DNA of 64,000 nt from NCBI GenBank assembly GCA_024138025.1, contig JAMXBD010000425.1:682001-746000 (forward strand), in the 5' to 3' direction. How positions within the stretch are numbered: position 1 is the stretch's first letter; every line of letters starts with the position of its first letter. Shown here piece after piece: positions 33,729 through 45,759 of the stretch. Under the pieces are notes generated by a model. That model was given only the letters and a program-made list of their open reading frames with translations. It ran no database searches and was not told the origin of the DNA. Made by a program: the position numbers and the translations under genes. Source of the DNA: Combretum micranthum. Taxonomy: Eukaryota > Streptophyta > Magnoliopsida > Myrtales > Combretaceae.

Positions 33729-36700
33729 TGTCACACCCCGAAGGGTACCCTAAACGTGGCAGTCCGCTGTACACAATATTAAAGCCTAAGAATGACCACC
33801 TCCGTCATGCGAAGGCTTCCATACTATGTACAAGGCTTCTAACACATAAAGGAGACACATCGGAATGATACATTTTATGTTGATACAATTGAGTAACAAT
33901 GTAAAGGAAATACAATTTACTATACTTCAGATACAAATCACTATACTTCACAATAAAAATTATTCAACTTCGATTTCATTCATCCATAGACTTCCCTACA
34001 TAAACTATTACAAGACAGATCATAAATTAGCTGATAACTTCAACATTCACAATCTTTGCCAAAATCCCAGAGTCATTCCCGGCTCCAATCAATTCAGTCC
34101 CCACTTTGCATTCTTGAGATAACCTGTTCATTTAAACAACTATAGGGGTATAAGCTACACTAGCTTAGTGAGAATTTCCTTAGTTCCGTACCATAACAAA
34201 CAAGTTATAATTAATCATATGCTATGCATGAACAAACACATGAGCAAACAATTATGTATGGGTATCCGGAACCCACACACAGAACGGATTTACGCCTTCC
34301 GTATCTTGGGTTAGGGATGGTATTGAAGTCTACACGACCGCTGCTAGTCCCCAAGCCCTCGGCTCATAGCACTTACCTCGGCTAGGCTCACACATGGAAT
34401 GCATCCCCGATGCGCCTTAGTTCCCTATGAATGAGCTCTGATCCCGGGTCTCATTATCCAAACGAGTCCTCGGACCATACCAATCGACCTGCGTAGGAGT
34501 AGCACGCTACCAAATGCAATATGTCCGATGCGATGCATGATCAATTTACTTTTTGCTTAGGTCAAAATACTTATACATTCTTTAGAGTGACCAGCCAATA
34601 TCATACACATAACAGAAATAATATGAACAGTGCAGTTATTCAATCAATCGTGGTTTCGATATGTTCTAGTATTCTTTGGCATACATTCATCACAGCCTCA
34701 TCATATATCCTATCCCCATTCGTATTGATTTTTATCTTGTTCCTACAATCTAATGCAACTAACTACAAGCACAATCAAGGTAACAAAACAAGGAGAAAAC
34801 TCACTTGGCCATTGGATCACCGGTCTTCTAGTAATAATAATTCGGTGGCAGGGAATCGTCGATCTCGGGATCTTCTAAAAAGGAAGAAATACCCTAATAA
34901 GTATTTCAACTCAAACTAATCTAAACGATCTTATATGAACTATCAAATTCGTAATTCGCTTCCTAAGCGGGAATTCTAACTTAAAATGGCCATAACTTGG
35001 TCATTTTAACTCGGAATCTCGCAAATTATATATCGATTTCTATCTACTTCGAAAGATCTATCTAATTATAATATTATTTTCAAGTTTTGAAAACTTTGAA
35101 GCTTCAAAAAGTTCGGATCAGATTAGGGCAGCAACAATTTCAATTTCCGAAAAATAGCTTTGTAAATGTTTGTAATGTTCTTACTATATAAATTAGCTAT
35201 ACATGCAATATGAGTGATTTCCTAACATGAATGACATGAGATGAGCTTAATGTAGGCATGATCTTAATGATTTTTGTTAAAAGGAAATTTTATAACTTTT
35301 TATTTTGCATGACCATAATAACAATTACTTATGAAAAAAACTAGTTTTCTAACATTTATCATTTCCATTTGTTTTGGATTTGTTACTTAAGAAAATATAA
35401 TTATTTTTGTCAAAATTGAGTCTTCATTATATATATTACTTATGACCTTCATTTCTTCATAAAAATTTCCATTTTACACTTTGTAAATATGTCTTTAAAC
35501 AAGCTTTTCACAAAAATCCGAATTTTGGAAATTTTCATTTTTTATATATTTCTTATGAGAAAACTTGTTTAATGCATCAAAATTTGAAGCTTTACTATAT
35601 CTATTGTCTAAGGACTTCATTTAACACATAAAACTTGCAATTTGAGCTCATATACTAAGTGATTACATATGCATCATCTCAAATTACGAATTTGATAATT
35701 TGATCACTAACTCAAAATTTTCCATTTTAATTCCATTACTTGTTTTACACATTACTCATGCCTAAACTCATTTTAACTTGTAAAAATCATTCCTTAAAGA
35801 TACCTATTACCTATATCCTTCATTTTTCACATAAAACATGGGTTTTGGAGTTGATAATTGGGTTTTAAAAATTGGTCTTGATTGGGATCCGAATTTAGAA
35901 AATTTATTTTTGGTCATATCTTTTGATAAAATCTATCTAAACTTATGAAAATCCATTCCTTACATATCCTATCCTAAGAGCCTTTCATTTCTTAAACAAA
36001 AACTTCATTTTTGAGTTGGAAAACATGTTTTTAAAATAGGCCTTGGCCAAAATCCGAAAATGGAATTTTTATTTTGAAAATAACTTTTGAAAATCACATT
36101 AGATTTTTGTAAAAAGAAGTCTTGATGATATTCATACATTAAGCCTTCATTTTCTTAAGAAAAAATCACATTTTGACACTTGGAAAATGGTTTTTAAATA
36201 TTGGTCTTGCCAAAATACGAATTTCACAAATGTTGTTCAAGTTCAAATCTAAGATCTACACATAATATGAACATACACCTAGATGAAACCCATGAAAACA
36301 AACTTTAAACTCATAGATCTAAACTTTGCTCATCAAAATTACTCATTTATGTTATATATACCCTAAGCTCTTCTTTTTAAATGAAAAATACACATTTTGA
36401 AGTTGAAAAACCACTTTTCTAAATATGGTTCCATTTTCATCCGAATTTTCAAAAGTTGTTTTTGTTGAAAATAAAATAGATCTTGAGTTTCCTACAACTT
36501 TCCTACCATCATCATGTTATAGCAAGTTGTTCATGAACATAAACAAAGATCTAATACATTTATGAACTCAAATCTCTAGACCTAGTTTTCTAAACTAGTT
36601 TTACATGCATGAATCACTAAGATAGACATGTGGATGCTAGATCTATGCATAAATCATAAGAAATAACAAAAATAACAACTTAAATAACAAGATCTATGGC

Positions 36701-37136
36701 ATAAACGAAAATCAAAGCTACAAAAATTTAGATCTACAAACATATCAACTTTAAACAAGAAAATAATTGAAATACAAGATAATAAAAGTAGAGAAAAGGA
36801 GTGTTTCATTATTGGCATCATCATCCTAAGCTTTTAAGCTTATGGAAGGTTATTTGATGCATGAAACCTTCATTACACTTTACCTATATTACCTATGGAG
36901 GCTTTGAGATGAATATTTACTTAAAAATCTTCAAGAAATATGGATGGAGGCTCAAGAATGAATTGGGGGCAGCTTGTTTTGTTGAAGAAATAAGAACAAG
37001 AAGAATAAAGAAAGAGAGAAAAATGAGAGAGAAAAGCTAAGGAAATGAAAAAGGGAAAGAGGAGTAAATGAAAGAGAGAGAAAATGAGTGTATTAAATGA
37101 ATGGAGGAAAGAAAAAAAATAAAACAAGGCAGAAAT

Positions 37137-37189
<53 letters not shown>

Positions 37190-38678
37190 GGGGGGTGGGG
37201 GGCGCGATTCATGTGGAAGAGGGGAGAAAAAGAGAGAGGAATTGTTGAAATTTGACTTGAATTAAATTGTGTAATTAATGTGTAATGTAACTTTCTTAAG
37301 AAGAAGTAGAAAATAATTAATTTAGTCAAAATATGAGTAGATAAAGGACAATGGCAGCCATAAATAGGGTAAAAAATCTGTCATCAATTATGGGATAATG
37401 TGTAGAAAGATTGAAGTGAAAATGAAGTGATATGTGTAACGTGTACTTGAAGGTATGGGTTGTAAAAGTACTTTATTAATAACATAAATTAAAATAAAAT
37501 AAAATTAAAAAATTTATTCCAAATATCTGTAGCAGATTTTTCATATTTAAAATTAAATAATTATTTGAATTATTTTAGTAATTTAACAAATATGTTACCG
37601 GTATGATCAAAATACGGGAATATGGGCTATAATTGATATTTTTATAACCCGAAAAATTCTAAAAAATTATTTTATGAAAATAAAAACATTTTAAAAATAT
37701 TTTTCAATTATTAAATTAATTTATTTTATTTTTAGTATCAGGTCTTAAACAGAATCTGATCCCGTAAAGACCCGACACGACTAAATTTTAGAAAAACAAA
37801 ATTTTCTATAACATATAAAATATTTATCTAAAAATATAAGGCTTTATAAGAATAAAAAAATTTTGTAATGAAATAAAAATGAATAGTGCAAAAGACTATT
37901 CAATTACCGGTAATAATGAAAATACGATAAAAGGTTATAACTGTAACTTTTATAACCCGGAAAATTTCATAACTGATATATTTAGAAATCTTATGAAATT
38001 ACGAGTCTAACGGTACTATTGTTATGTTTTTGATATCTCGAGCCCCAGGACACGCTTTTCGAAGTCTGTATCCGAACGGGTTCGAAATAGGTCAAAAATT
38101 TACCAATCTGATATTTTTAAACAAACTTATATTACTATAAGCTATTCTATATATTTAAACTACATCTCGGCCTCTAGGGTTAGGGGCACTAGATTGCCGG
38201 ACTTACACTATTGTATTATGGTTAGGGTTTCCGAGTGATTTTCTGGTTAAGATTCTTACCAATTTGGAAACTGGTATTTTATGATTATACAACATATTTA
38301 ATTTGAGAAATTTATTTTATATATCAATTTTGTAAGTATTTATTTTCTTTTAACGTTTTCGAAATTTTTGAATTGAGTTATATTTTCGAAAGTCAATCGT
38401 TATTTGCTTTTTAATAATTTGTTTTTGAGCTTTATATTACCCGTTTTTATAAGTCGGAGTTAAATATGGAATTTTTCGTATGTCATGGTTTTGAATTTGA
38501 AGACCACTGAGTTCTTATTTTATTGTTTAAAGATTTTCATTTTCTCAAGATTAAGAAGTTTCTGAATTCGTTCGTGATTTAGGACTTATCGAAATTCGGT
38601 TTTAATTTGGAGTGATTTTTAGGGATTATTTCCGAAGTTCATCTTGGAATTATTTACTGAAATTTTTCGGGGCTTACA
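33729..38678 (-). repeat. Complete solo gypsy-type LTR, family 1 copy 2 (4,950 bp)
   Basis: The + strand runs from TGTCACACCCC to GGGGCTTACA, flanked by TTAGA on both sides (33724-33728 and 38679-38683). Read on the minus strand the termini are TGTAAGCCCC and GGGGTGTGACA, matching solo LTR 1 (TGTAATCCCC, GGGGCGTGACA). It shares internal blocks with LTR copy 3 at 1-2864. No gag-pol is present. A 50-nt G run lies at 37139-37188. The 33729-34520 portion contains 'gcttagtgag' and 'aacctgttcatttaaacaacta' type segments also found, inverted, near 7000-7050. Confidence 0.88.
37139..37188 (+). repeat. Uninterrupted G50 homopolymer
   Basis: Fifty consecutive G bases followed by T-G6-T-G6-type runs to 37202. 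It lies in the solo LTR at the place where LTR copy 3 has a GGGGCC palindrome (2226-2256). It could form G-quadruplexes on the + strand. Exact length is uncertain because such runs are hard to sequence and assemble. Confidence 0.9.
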
Positions 38679-38683
38679 TTAGA

Positions 38684-40300
38684 CATCCTCATAAGCTGGG
38701 TTTAGATCATGACTTGATTAGGACCCATTAGGTTTGGGGCCAGAAATTTAGGACCTAGAATCACCTTGGCCAAGGGTTGAGTAGGTCTTGAATTGTGGAC
38801 TGGCTTAGTCCAGTCTAAGTTTGCATGTCATTTTTTTTATTTTAAATAATTATAAAAGAAAAAATTATTTGAAATAAAATTTTAAATTTTAAAATAAAAA
38901 TAAGGCCTAAGCATATTATAGTCTTTAACCTAGTTTCATATAAAATTAATGAGTATGAGCATTTATTTATATATAAGCACATCTTATTTGAGTTAAATTA
39001 TTAATGATCTAGGATTGAAGTAACCCTCTAAAAGAGATTATAAAAGAAAAGAAAAAGTTCATAGAAGTGGAATTGTTCGGTTGGCCATACTTTGTATAAA
39101 GCAAACAATAGTGTTTTTAAATTATATTTAGTTGGTGTTATTAACAACATATTAAATGATAATAAATCATTTTTATTCACAATAAAATAGTATAACTATT
39201 TCATGTAATTTACTTTTTTAGATTTTTGTGTTACTTTTATTTATAATTATTTATATCTTATTAATTTTTTTCTTTTCTGTTTTTGCAACTCAAACTTGGT
39301 TTACCTATTGGTTCCACAATTCATGGCTACTAGACCAACCTAGAAACGAGGACTCGGCAGGTCTCTTGCAAGTTCACACCTAGCCAGATCTAGATGGCTC
39401 TGAGACTTGGACTCATTGGTCTACGTCAGGATGGGTCATGAGTAAGACTTACCCATAAGGATGTTTATCACACATGACCGTATTTACTTCATGCTAGGAT
39501 GAATTATTGCCCGATCTTTAATAGGCATGGGCCCAATCTCTACCACTATATATGAAAATATTTTAAAAAATTAATGTTTTGAGTTGTTTAAAAAAATATT
39601 AATATTTTTTAAAAGGAGTTAAATATGGTATCTATAAACAATTGTTGAGGAAAATTAATCAAATACTATCCAAATATTGACACAAGAAATGTATTTTACT
39701 GCAGAATAATGATTTTTCCTTTTAATCACTAAACTATTGTATTTTAAATGAATTTATGCTTTAACATTAAAAACTTTCAATATAATCTACCAAATAAATA
39801 TAAAAAAAGCATATATTACAATGCATTTTCACCATATTGGGATACATTGTGTAATGCGTAATATTGCTTAATAAAAGTGTAAGATTACATGTTGAGTGAA
39901 GTCATTTATTATATTCAATTATCAAAATTTTGTTTAATATTTAATACATGAGTATGATATTAAATATATAAAAAAGCATATGAAAAAATTATATTTCTGC
40001 ATTTATCTCTCCCAAGTTCAATAACGATCTTTTTTGTCTATTTCCTAAGTCCCCTTTTTCTTGATGTAACTTCTCTCCTTTCCAAAATACTCTTTCTTTT
40101 TCATATTTGTGCACTTCACAACAAATTCCATTAACATGCACTTACCCATGATAACAACAACCTATAGAATTTCTCTTAAGAACTACTCTCCATTTCATAA
40201 ACATCGAACAGGTGAATTTATCTTATTATTTTTTGATTGATAGAAGTTTTTATTTTGATGAATTTGATAATGATTCGCTTGGAATTTTATTTGGTTTTTA
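38684..40300. other. Repeat-like non-coding sequence, family not identified
   Basis: 38690-39550 has the texture of a decayed retroelement end (for example 'gactggcttagtccagtc' near 38802 and GC-richer text at 39300-39540), but no termini were found. The remainder is AT-rich. No credible ORF. Confidence 0.4.
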
Positions 40301-40502
40301 AATCATTCTAAGGTATTGAATTGTCTAATGTTGTTTTCTTTGATAGGATCAAATCAAGGAGAATATGTCTTCAAAAGCCCTCAACCTATTTATTTAGGAT
40401 GCTGATCTTTATCCAGTTATCTTTTTTTCCCTTTCTAAATCATTTAAAAGTATTGAAGCATCTAATATTGTTTTCTTTGATAGGATCCAACCGAGGAGAA
40501 TA
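40301..40502 (+). repeat. Short direct duplication (about 65 bp, spacing 137 bp)
   Basis: 40301-40366 and 40438-40502 share the outline 'aatcatt...aaggtattgaa', 'tctaat(g/a)ttgttttctttgatagg' and 'atc(a/c)aa(t/c)c(a/g)aggagaatat'. A tandem duplication later diverged is the simplest reading. No function is evident. Confidence 0.8.
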
Positions 40503-40509
40503 TTACGAT

Positions 40510-42240
40510 GAAGAATACAAACAAGGATTTCAAAAATAATTTATGTGTTTAATGTGATATAAGTAGGTACCTGCTAACTTTAAGAATTTTCAGATTATCT
40601 CCAGTGTACATGACCGACTATGACACGACGTCACGACCAATGAAGAGACAGAGATACACAGTGTTCTCGAGAACGCCAAGCAAAGAGAAAAGCAAAGATA
40701 TAAGATAATTTTAATTTTACTTTAATGTAATAATTAATATATGTTATACTTAGTGAAATGGGATTTTTGCAGAACATGTTTTTTTTTTTTTTTTTGTGTT
40801 TTCTTTTCTTTTTCTTTTTATCCAAGTGTACAGCATGTTAGGATTACTAAAATAATTCTCATGATTTTTGGTTGGTGGAACTACAGTAATTAACAATGGG
40901 GTATTTAGTATGACTCAGTTATTATTGTTATTTGTATATGTAATTTTTTACCAAAGATTTAAAGGATGGGAATATACTTTTACACAATCAACCTTACATG
41001 ATCAATATAGATAAATTAATACATAATATGCATTTCACACACTTTGACACCTAAGAAATATGAATTCCATAATGTTGACAACATATAACCTGTCACTAAT
41101 GAGGTGGACGTCAGTTTCTGAGTCTTTTAAAATAGAGTATATTTTGTATGAAATAAATTTTTCATTACAAATGCTATTTTAGACAACATGTCTCTACTAT
41201 TAATAATATGAGAAAAAAATCACCGTGAAAAAACCAAAAATTCTAATAAAAAATTGATAGTAAAAGGAATAAAAAGGAAAATTCAGGATTAAAAAATAAA
41301 GAAATCAAGCAATAATAAATGGATAACTATCAACTCAAGTTATCTCAATAATATTAGATTATGGATTTATAAAATTATGTTTTATTGTACTTTATATACA
41401 CATGTGAGAAGTTCTTTAACGAAATACTAGCCATATTGCACTTGCATTATCAATGTTTAGAAAATTGTAAATAATGATTAAAAAAGATTTTCAATAAAGT
41501 AAATTATTTGTAATTTTTATATCATATATTTTGTTATCTATTGCACAAGCACTCTATAAACTCTATGACTTTGTAATAATTATTTCATTTTAAAGTAATC
41601 CATTATGGCAATTTTATGTTTTGATAATTTAACATGCAAATGTATTATTATAAGAATTTTGTTTTATTTTCTGCATACACATTGTGGGTGTACGTCTACT
41701 AGTAATAAAAAATAATAAAAATAAAAAATAAAAACGACATGTAAAGTGGAATTGGAAAATAAAAGAAAAGAAAAATTAAATTATTTGTAGTAAAAAGAAA
41801 GAGGAAAAAAACTGAAAAAGAAAAAAACAAAAAGAAATCAACCCACTAACCTGTTATTGAAAATTAAAAAATAAATATATTGTGGATAACTAAATTTTCA
41901 TTATAATTTCCATCTGTTGTGCCACAAATTTCCTTGTGCTTTTCTCAATCTTTATCCTTCCAATACACAGTTGATTTGAGGATTCGTTTACCTACATTCC
42001 ACCTAGACGTAATCTACAGTGTATTACGGAAGATGACAAAATAGACGGCCACGTACATACATACACAGTTCTATATACTTGTCTCTCTTACTTCCATTCT
42101 ATATAACTCTTTTTTTTTTTTACTGGATGAAGTTATTGGTTTATTTAAAAGATCGATAATATGATAGGTTTTGTATAAAATTATAGGTTGTAAATTAAAA
42201 AAATAGTAGGGATAATAGGTAAGTGATTTGGTGAAGTGCT
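40510..42240. other. AT-rich intergenic sequence upstream of the selenium-binding protein gene
   Basis: Only short chance ORFs and A/T runs. The last 250 bp would include the gene's promoter. Confidence 0.6.
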
Positions 42241-42242
42241 CC

Positions 42243-42249
42243 TATAAAA
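42243..42249 (+). promoter_or_regulatory. Probable TATA box of selenium-binding protein gene
   Basis: TATAAAA about 110 bp upstream of the start codon at 42353, a normal distance for a plant gene with an 80-nt leader. The strand and spacing fit; no other candidate is as well placed. Confidence 0.55.
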
Positions 42250-42352
42250 CAGCTTTCACTTAACACCTCTAATAAATCACTGCACACATACAAACTGATC
42301 AAGTCCTGAAAAATTTTTAGATTTTTGGTAGAGAAAGTGGAGGAGGAGAGAT

Positions 42353-42512
42353 ATGGCTACGGATGTTTCTGTGTTGGAACATGGGACTATTAGCAAAAAT
42401 GGATATAATAATGGAAAAAGTTGCTGCAAGGAAGGACCAGGATATGCTTCCCCTTTGGAAGCCATGTCTGGTCCTAGAGAGACTTTGATTTATGTTACTT
42501 GTGTTTATGGAG
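42353..42512 (+). CDS. SBP1: Selenium-binding protein gene, exon 1
   Basis: The ATG at 42353 opens MATDVSVLEHG, a start expected for this family. KEGPGYASPLEAMSGPRETL follows and the exon ends in VYGG with phase 1, before a good donor (G|gtaatt). An 80-90-nt A/G-rich leader precedes it. Confidence 0.9.
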
Positions 42513-43430
42513 GTAATTTATTTGTATATATCATTTTTTTTAATTGATTTAACACTTTTTGATGTTTATTTACTTCACTCATACTAATTTTTCATTTGGG
42601 TGTATCTTTTCTTCTTCTTTTTTTTCGGATGAAAAACTGTTTAATTTTAGATTAATTTACTCTATATATGTCCACTGAATAGGATAAAAGGAAAAAAAAA
42701 GAAAATGATTGGGATTATTGATTTCTTTGTATTGCCTTTCTATACTTTTTGTAAGAGATGATCTGGGGTTGTCTTGTCTGTTATGTAAAAGCCTTGTTAA
42801 GAATTTTAATCAAATTTTTGTGACCATGGAAGACGATCATCGTCACTGAACACCTCTGAAAAATGATTCTTCATATATACTATTTTTTAAGTATATTGTT
42901 TTGTGATGAACACCACCGGTATCCTGCTTCATTCATTATTTCGGGGCCCATCTGAAAATATTAATATTTGACCCGCCCAATTGGGCAAAACAAAAAACAA
43001 TAATAAAATAATAAATGCATAAAAAGTTTTATCCTCGAAACACGGGAGTTTCTACATTCTCATAGCGATATGTTCGATATTAATTATTTTAATTGTTCAA
43101 TCACGATAAGATGTGATGGAAATCATTTTATAGTAATGGATCGGTACTATCAAAATTAACATAGAAAATAGAATTTTTCCAAACATGACCTTGTTTTAAA
43201 ACTTATTGCGATTATATCAATATTTAATCTGTCTAATCTACATACATGTAATTAAATTTTAAACTTTTTGCTTATTTATTGTTTGACAAATAATCTAGGA
43301 CAGAAAAGCGGACGAACACAATTGTTTTTTTATATATTTATTTATTTTAGGAGTAATTTTTCGATCGATCTTAGTTTCAAATCCTTGATATTGTTTCCTT
43401 TAAGTTCTTATTTATTTGATTATTTTGCAG

Positions 43431-43626
43431 GAAGTGGAATCCAGAAGCCTGATTATCTGGCAACCGTAGATGTGGATCCTAACTCACCTACTTATTCTAA
43501 AGTCATTCACAGGCTTCCCATGAAGTATGTGGGTGATGAGCTGCATCATATCGGATGGAATGCTTGCAGTTCCTGCCATGGAAACCCGTCCGTCGAGAGG
43601 CGGTTTGTAATCCTTCCATCGCTTCT
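43431..43626 (+). CDS. SBP1: Selenium-binding protein gene, exon 2 (CSSC motif)
   Basis: Acceptor ttttgcag|g at 43430. It encodes KPDYLATVDVDPNSPTYSKV, then VGDELHHIGWNACSSCHGNP, carrying the family CSSC motif proposed to bind selenium or metal, and ends PSLL before ct|gtaaga. Confidence 0.92.
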
Positions 43627-44100
43627 GTAAGAGCATGCAAATGAACTCTCATGCTGATTTTATGCTGATCAATGCATTATATTTCCTTCTTTTTTTTTCC
43701 CTCTTTTTCGGTATTACAATAGAGAGGAGGATCGAATCTAATAGCTCTCATTTGAAAGCTCTGAGTAATGCCACTAGGCCACAAGGCATTTACATCAATT
43801 TACATTGTTATTAAATAATAGGAGTGCCTTAATTATAAACCAGAACACACAATCTTATTTACGCAGGAATTTGTTTGAGGAGGGAAATATTTACAGATGA
43901 TCTACATTAATTTTGTAAAATTACATAAGGAAGACAATTCTTGTCTGGACTGCTGAGGATTTCCTTGCAATTATACTGTCCTGGTGATCCACATCATCAT
44001 AAATAGAATTCTAGACCATGCATGTTTTTTCCATTTATGTAAGTCTGCTAGCTATAAGTTTTAGTGAAGTTGTTTTCACCAAGTCTGTTGAATCTCCCAG

Positions 44101-44328
44101 ATCTGGCCGTGTGTATGTTGTTGATGCTGCGACAAATCCAAAGGCTCCATCTCTACATAAGGTGGTGGAGCCTTCGGAGATTGTCCAGAAGACAGGATTA
44201 GCCTACCCCCACACAGCTCACTGCCTTGCCTCTGGTGATATAATGATCTCATGCCTCGGAGACAAAGATGGAAATGCAGAGGGAATCGGCTTCGTTCTCC
44301 TTGACTCCAATTTCAATGTGAAAGGAAG
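44101..44328 (+). CDS. SBP1: Selenium-binding protein gene, exon 3
   Basis: Acceptor tctcccag|a. It encodes [30 protein letters not shown] and the conserved [11 protein letters not shown], ending FNVKGR at a phase-2 donor (aag|gtgaag). The preceding 470-bp intron contains a transposon-like segment near 43725-43800. Confidence 0.92.
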
Positions 44329-44440
44329 GTGAAGGACAAATTACATTGCATTCTTCTATAGCAACTTCATGTTCCAAGTACTTACATTCTTAAGATGAAT
44401 GGTAATTACATTAGATTTTAACATAATGTTGATGTTTTAG

Positions 44441-44672
44441 GTGGGAAAAACCTGGTCATACCCCACTGTTTGGATTTGATTTTTGGTACCAACCTCGACA
44501 TGGGATAATGATTAGCACATCTTGGGGTGCCCCAAAGGCATTTACCAAAGGTTTTGATCTTCAGCATGTTGCAGATGGACTCTATGGCAGGCATCTGTAC
44601 GTGTACAGCTGGCCTGGGGGTGAAATTAAGCAAACCTTAGATCTTGGTGATGCAGGGCTCCTACCACTTCAG
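44441..44672 (+). CDS. SBP1: Selenium-binding protein gene, exon 4
   Basis: Acceptor gttttag|g. It encodes EKPGHTPLFGFDFWYQPRHG, STSWGAPKAFTKGF and YGRHLYVYSWPGGEIKQ, ending LLPLQ in phase 0 before cag|gtgtgt. Confidence 0.92.
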
Positions 44673-44786
44673 GTGTGTAAAATGAAAAGGAACAACATGC
44701 TTTATTGGCATTGTTTATCTCAGTATGTAGTTTGATTAATATTGTTGCAACAGTCACATGTTAATACAAATCTGACTGATTGACAG

Positions 44787-44894
44787 ATAAGGTTCTTGCA
44801 TGATCCTTCAAAAGCGGTCGGTTTTGTGGGTTGTGCTTTATCCAGTACTATGGTGCGTTTTTTCAAGAAAGAAGATGGATCAATTGGCCATGAG
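44787..44894 (+). CDS. SBP1: Selenium-binding protein gene, exon 5
   Basis: Acceptor attgacag|a. It encodes [20 protein letters not shown] and [12 protein letters not shown], phase 0 at both ends, with donor gag|gtgatt. Confidence 0.92.
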
Positions 44895-44990
44895 GTGATT
44901 ACTGTACATGTCTAAAGATGTGTTGGAATTATTATGGTTAAATTTCAGGCCTACCCAAAAGACGTCGCTGACATTTTCTCACTTCTGCAG

Positions 44991-45260
44991 GTTGCAATTT
45001 CGGTTAAGCCACTGAAAGTGCAGAACTGGATTCTTCCAGAGATGCCAGGGCTCCTAACCGATTTTCTTATATCCCTCGACGATCGCTTTCTAATTTGCTA
45101 ACTGCTTCATGGGGACGTAAGGCAATACAACTCGGTGAGACCCTCAAAATCCTGTTTTAAACTGGACAGGTTTGGGTTGAGGACAAAATCAAAAGGGAAG
45201 TGACGTGGTAGCAGAAGGATAAGATGCAAAACTTGGCAGTTTGATGTTCCTGAAATCAAG
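44991..45260 (+). pseudogene. SBP1: Selenium-binding protein gene, exon 6 (disrupted)
   Basis: The first 34 codons are normal (VAISVKPLKVQNWILPEMPG ... SLDDRFL). The sequence expected to encode the next conserved residues has net 3 nt missing through separate small deletions, giving ATT TGC TAA. The HGDVRQYN motif then reappears, followed by a 1-nt insertion near 45162 and more indels. The WQFDVPEIK-type end is recognisable before aag|gtttct. Confidence 0.85.
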
Positions 45261-45477
45261 GTTTCTTTATTTTTCCTTGAAATCTAGATTTTCCTCAGTT
45301 ATTTTCTTCTCGATGCCATGATTCCATATAATCATTGAATATAAATGCCTTCCACAACATAGATTCAAACCGCTATGATAAAGAATGGAGCATTGTGTTT
45401 CTATCCAAATAAATATACTTCTGTTGCTTAATTCTTTATACAAAATACCAAATTGTTACATAATCCGATTCTTTCAG

Positions 45478-45759
45478 GGAAATCGGCTCAGAGGAGGGCC
45501 TGAAATGACTCAATTAAGTTTAGATGGGAAGCGCCTCTATGTCACCAACTCGCTCTTCAGTGTTTGGGACAAACAGTTCTATCCTCAGCTCGCGGAAAAA
45601 GGATCCCATATGCTACAGATAGATGTTGATACTGAGAAGGGTGGTCTTGCGATCAATCCAAATTTCTTTGTGGACTTTGGTCTGGAACCTGATGGTCCAT
45701 CCTTGGCTCATGAAATGAGATATCCGGGTGGTGATTGCACATCTGATATATGGATTTGA
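45478..45759 (+). CDS. SBP1: Selenium-binding protein gene, exon 7 (C-terminus)
   Basis: Acceptor ctttcag|g. It is fully open: [54 protein letters not shown] and [15 protein letters not shown] followed by TGA. The intact C-terminal exon behind a broken exon 6 is unusual for an old pseudogene. Confidence 0.92.
   Translation, partial: GNRLRGGPEMTQLSLDGKRLYVTNSLFSVWDKQFYPQLAEKGSHMLQIDVDTEKGGLAINPNFFVDFGLEPDGPSLAHEMRYPGGDCTSDIWI

Larger units (their letters stand above)
42353..45759 (+). pseudogene. SBP1: Selenium-binding protein (SBP1 family) gene, seven exons, exon 6 disrupted
   Basis: Joined exons give a plant selenium-binding protein (SBP56/methanethiol-oxidase family, cytosolic, linked to stress and thiol/selenium metabolism). 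Exons: 42353-42512, 43431-43626, 44101-44328, 44441-44672, 44787-44894, 44991-45260, 45478-45759; all introns are GT-AG and phases match. Landmarks: ETLIYVTCVYGG in exon 1, the CSSC motif (WNACSSCHG) in exon 2, [17 protein letters not shown] in exon 3, GLYGRHLYVYSWPGG in exon 4, and a natural C-terminus [10 protein letters not shown] in exon 7. Exon 6 has an in-frame TAA at 45099-45101 and several small indels over 45090-45250, so translation would stop at about two thirds of the length. All other exons are clean. It is either a very recent pseudogene or a locally mis-sequenced functional gene. Gene-level family confidence is high; functional status is open. Confidence 0.92.

Noticed and set aside
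37093..37329. Frame with a long proline run
   Set aside because: Antisense translation of the G50 homopolymer.
43725..43800. Transposon-like segment in intron 2 of the selenium-binding protein gene ('gccactaggccacaaggc')
   Set aside because: The texture is familiar from plant repeats but I found no paired termini, so it is not listed as an element.
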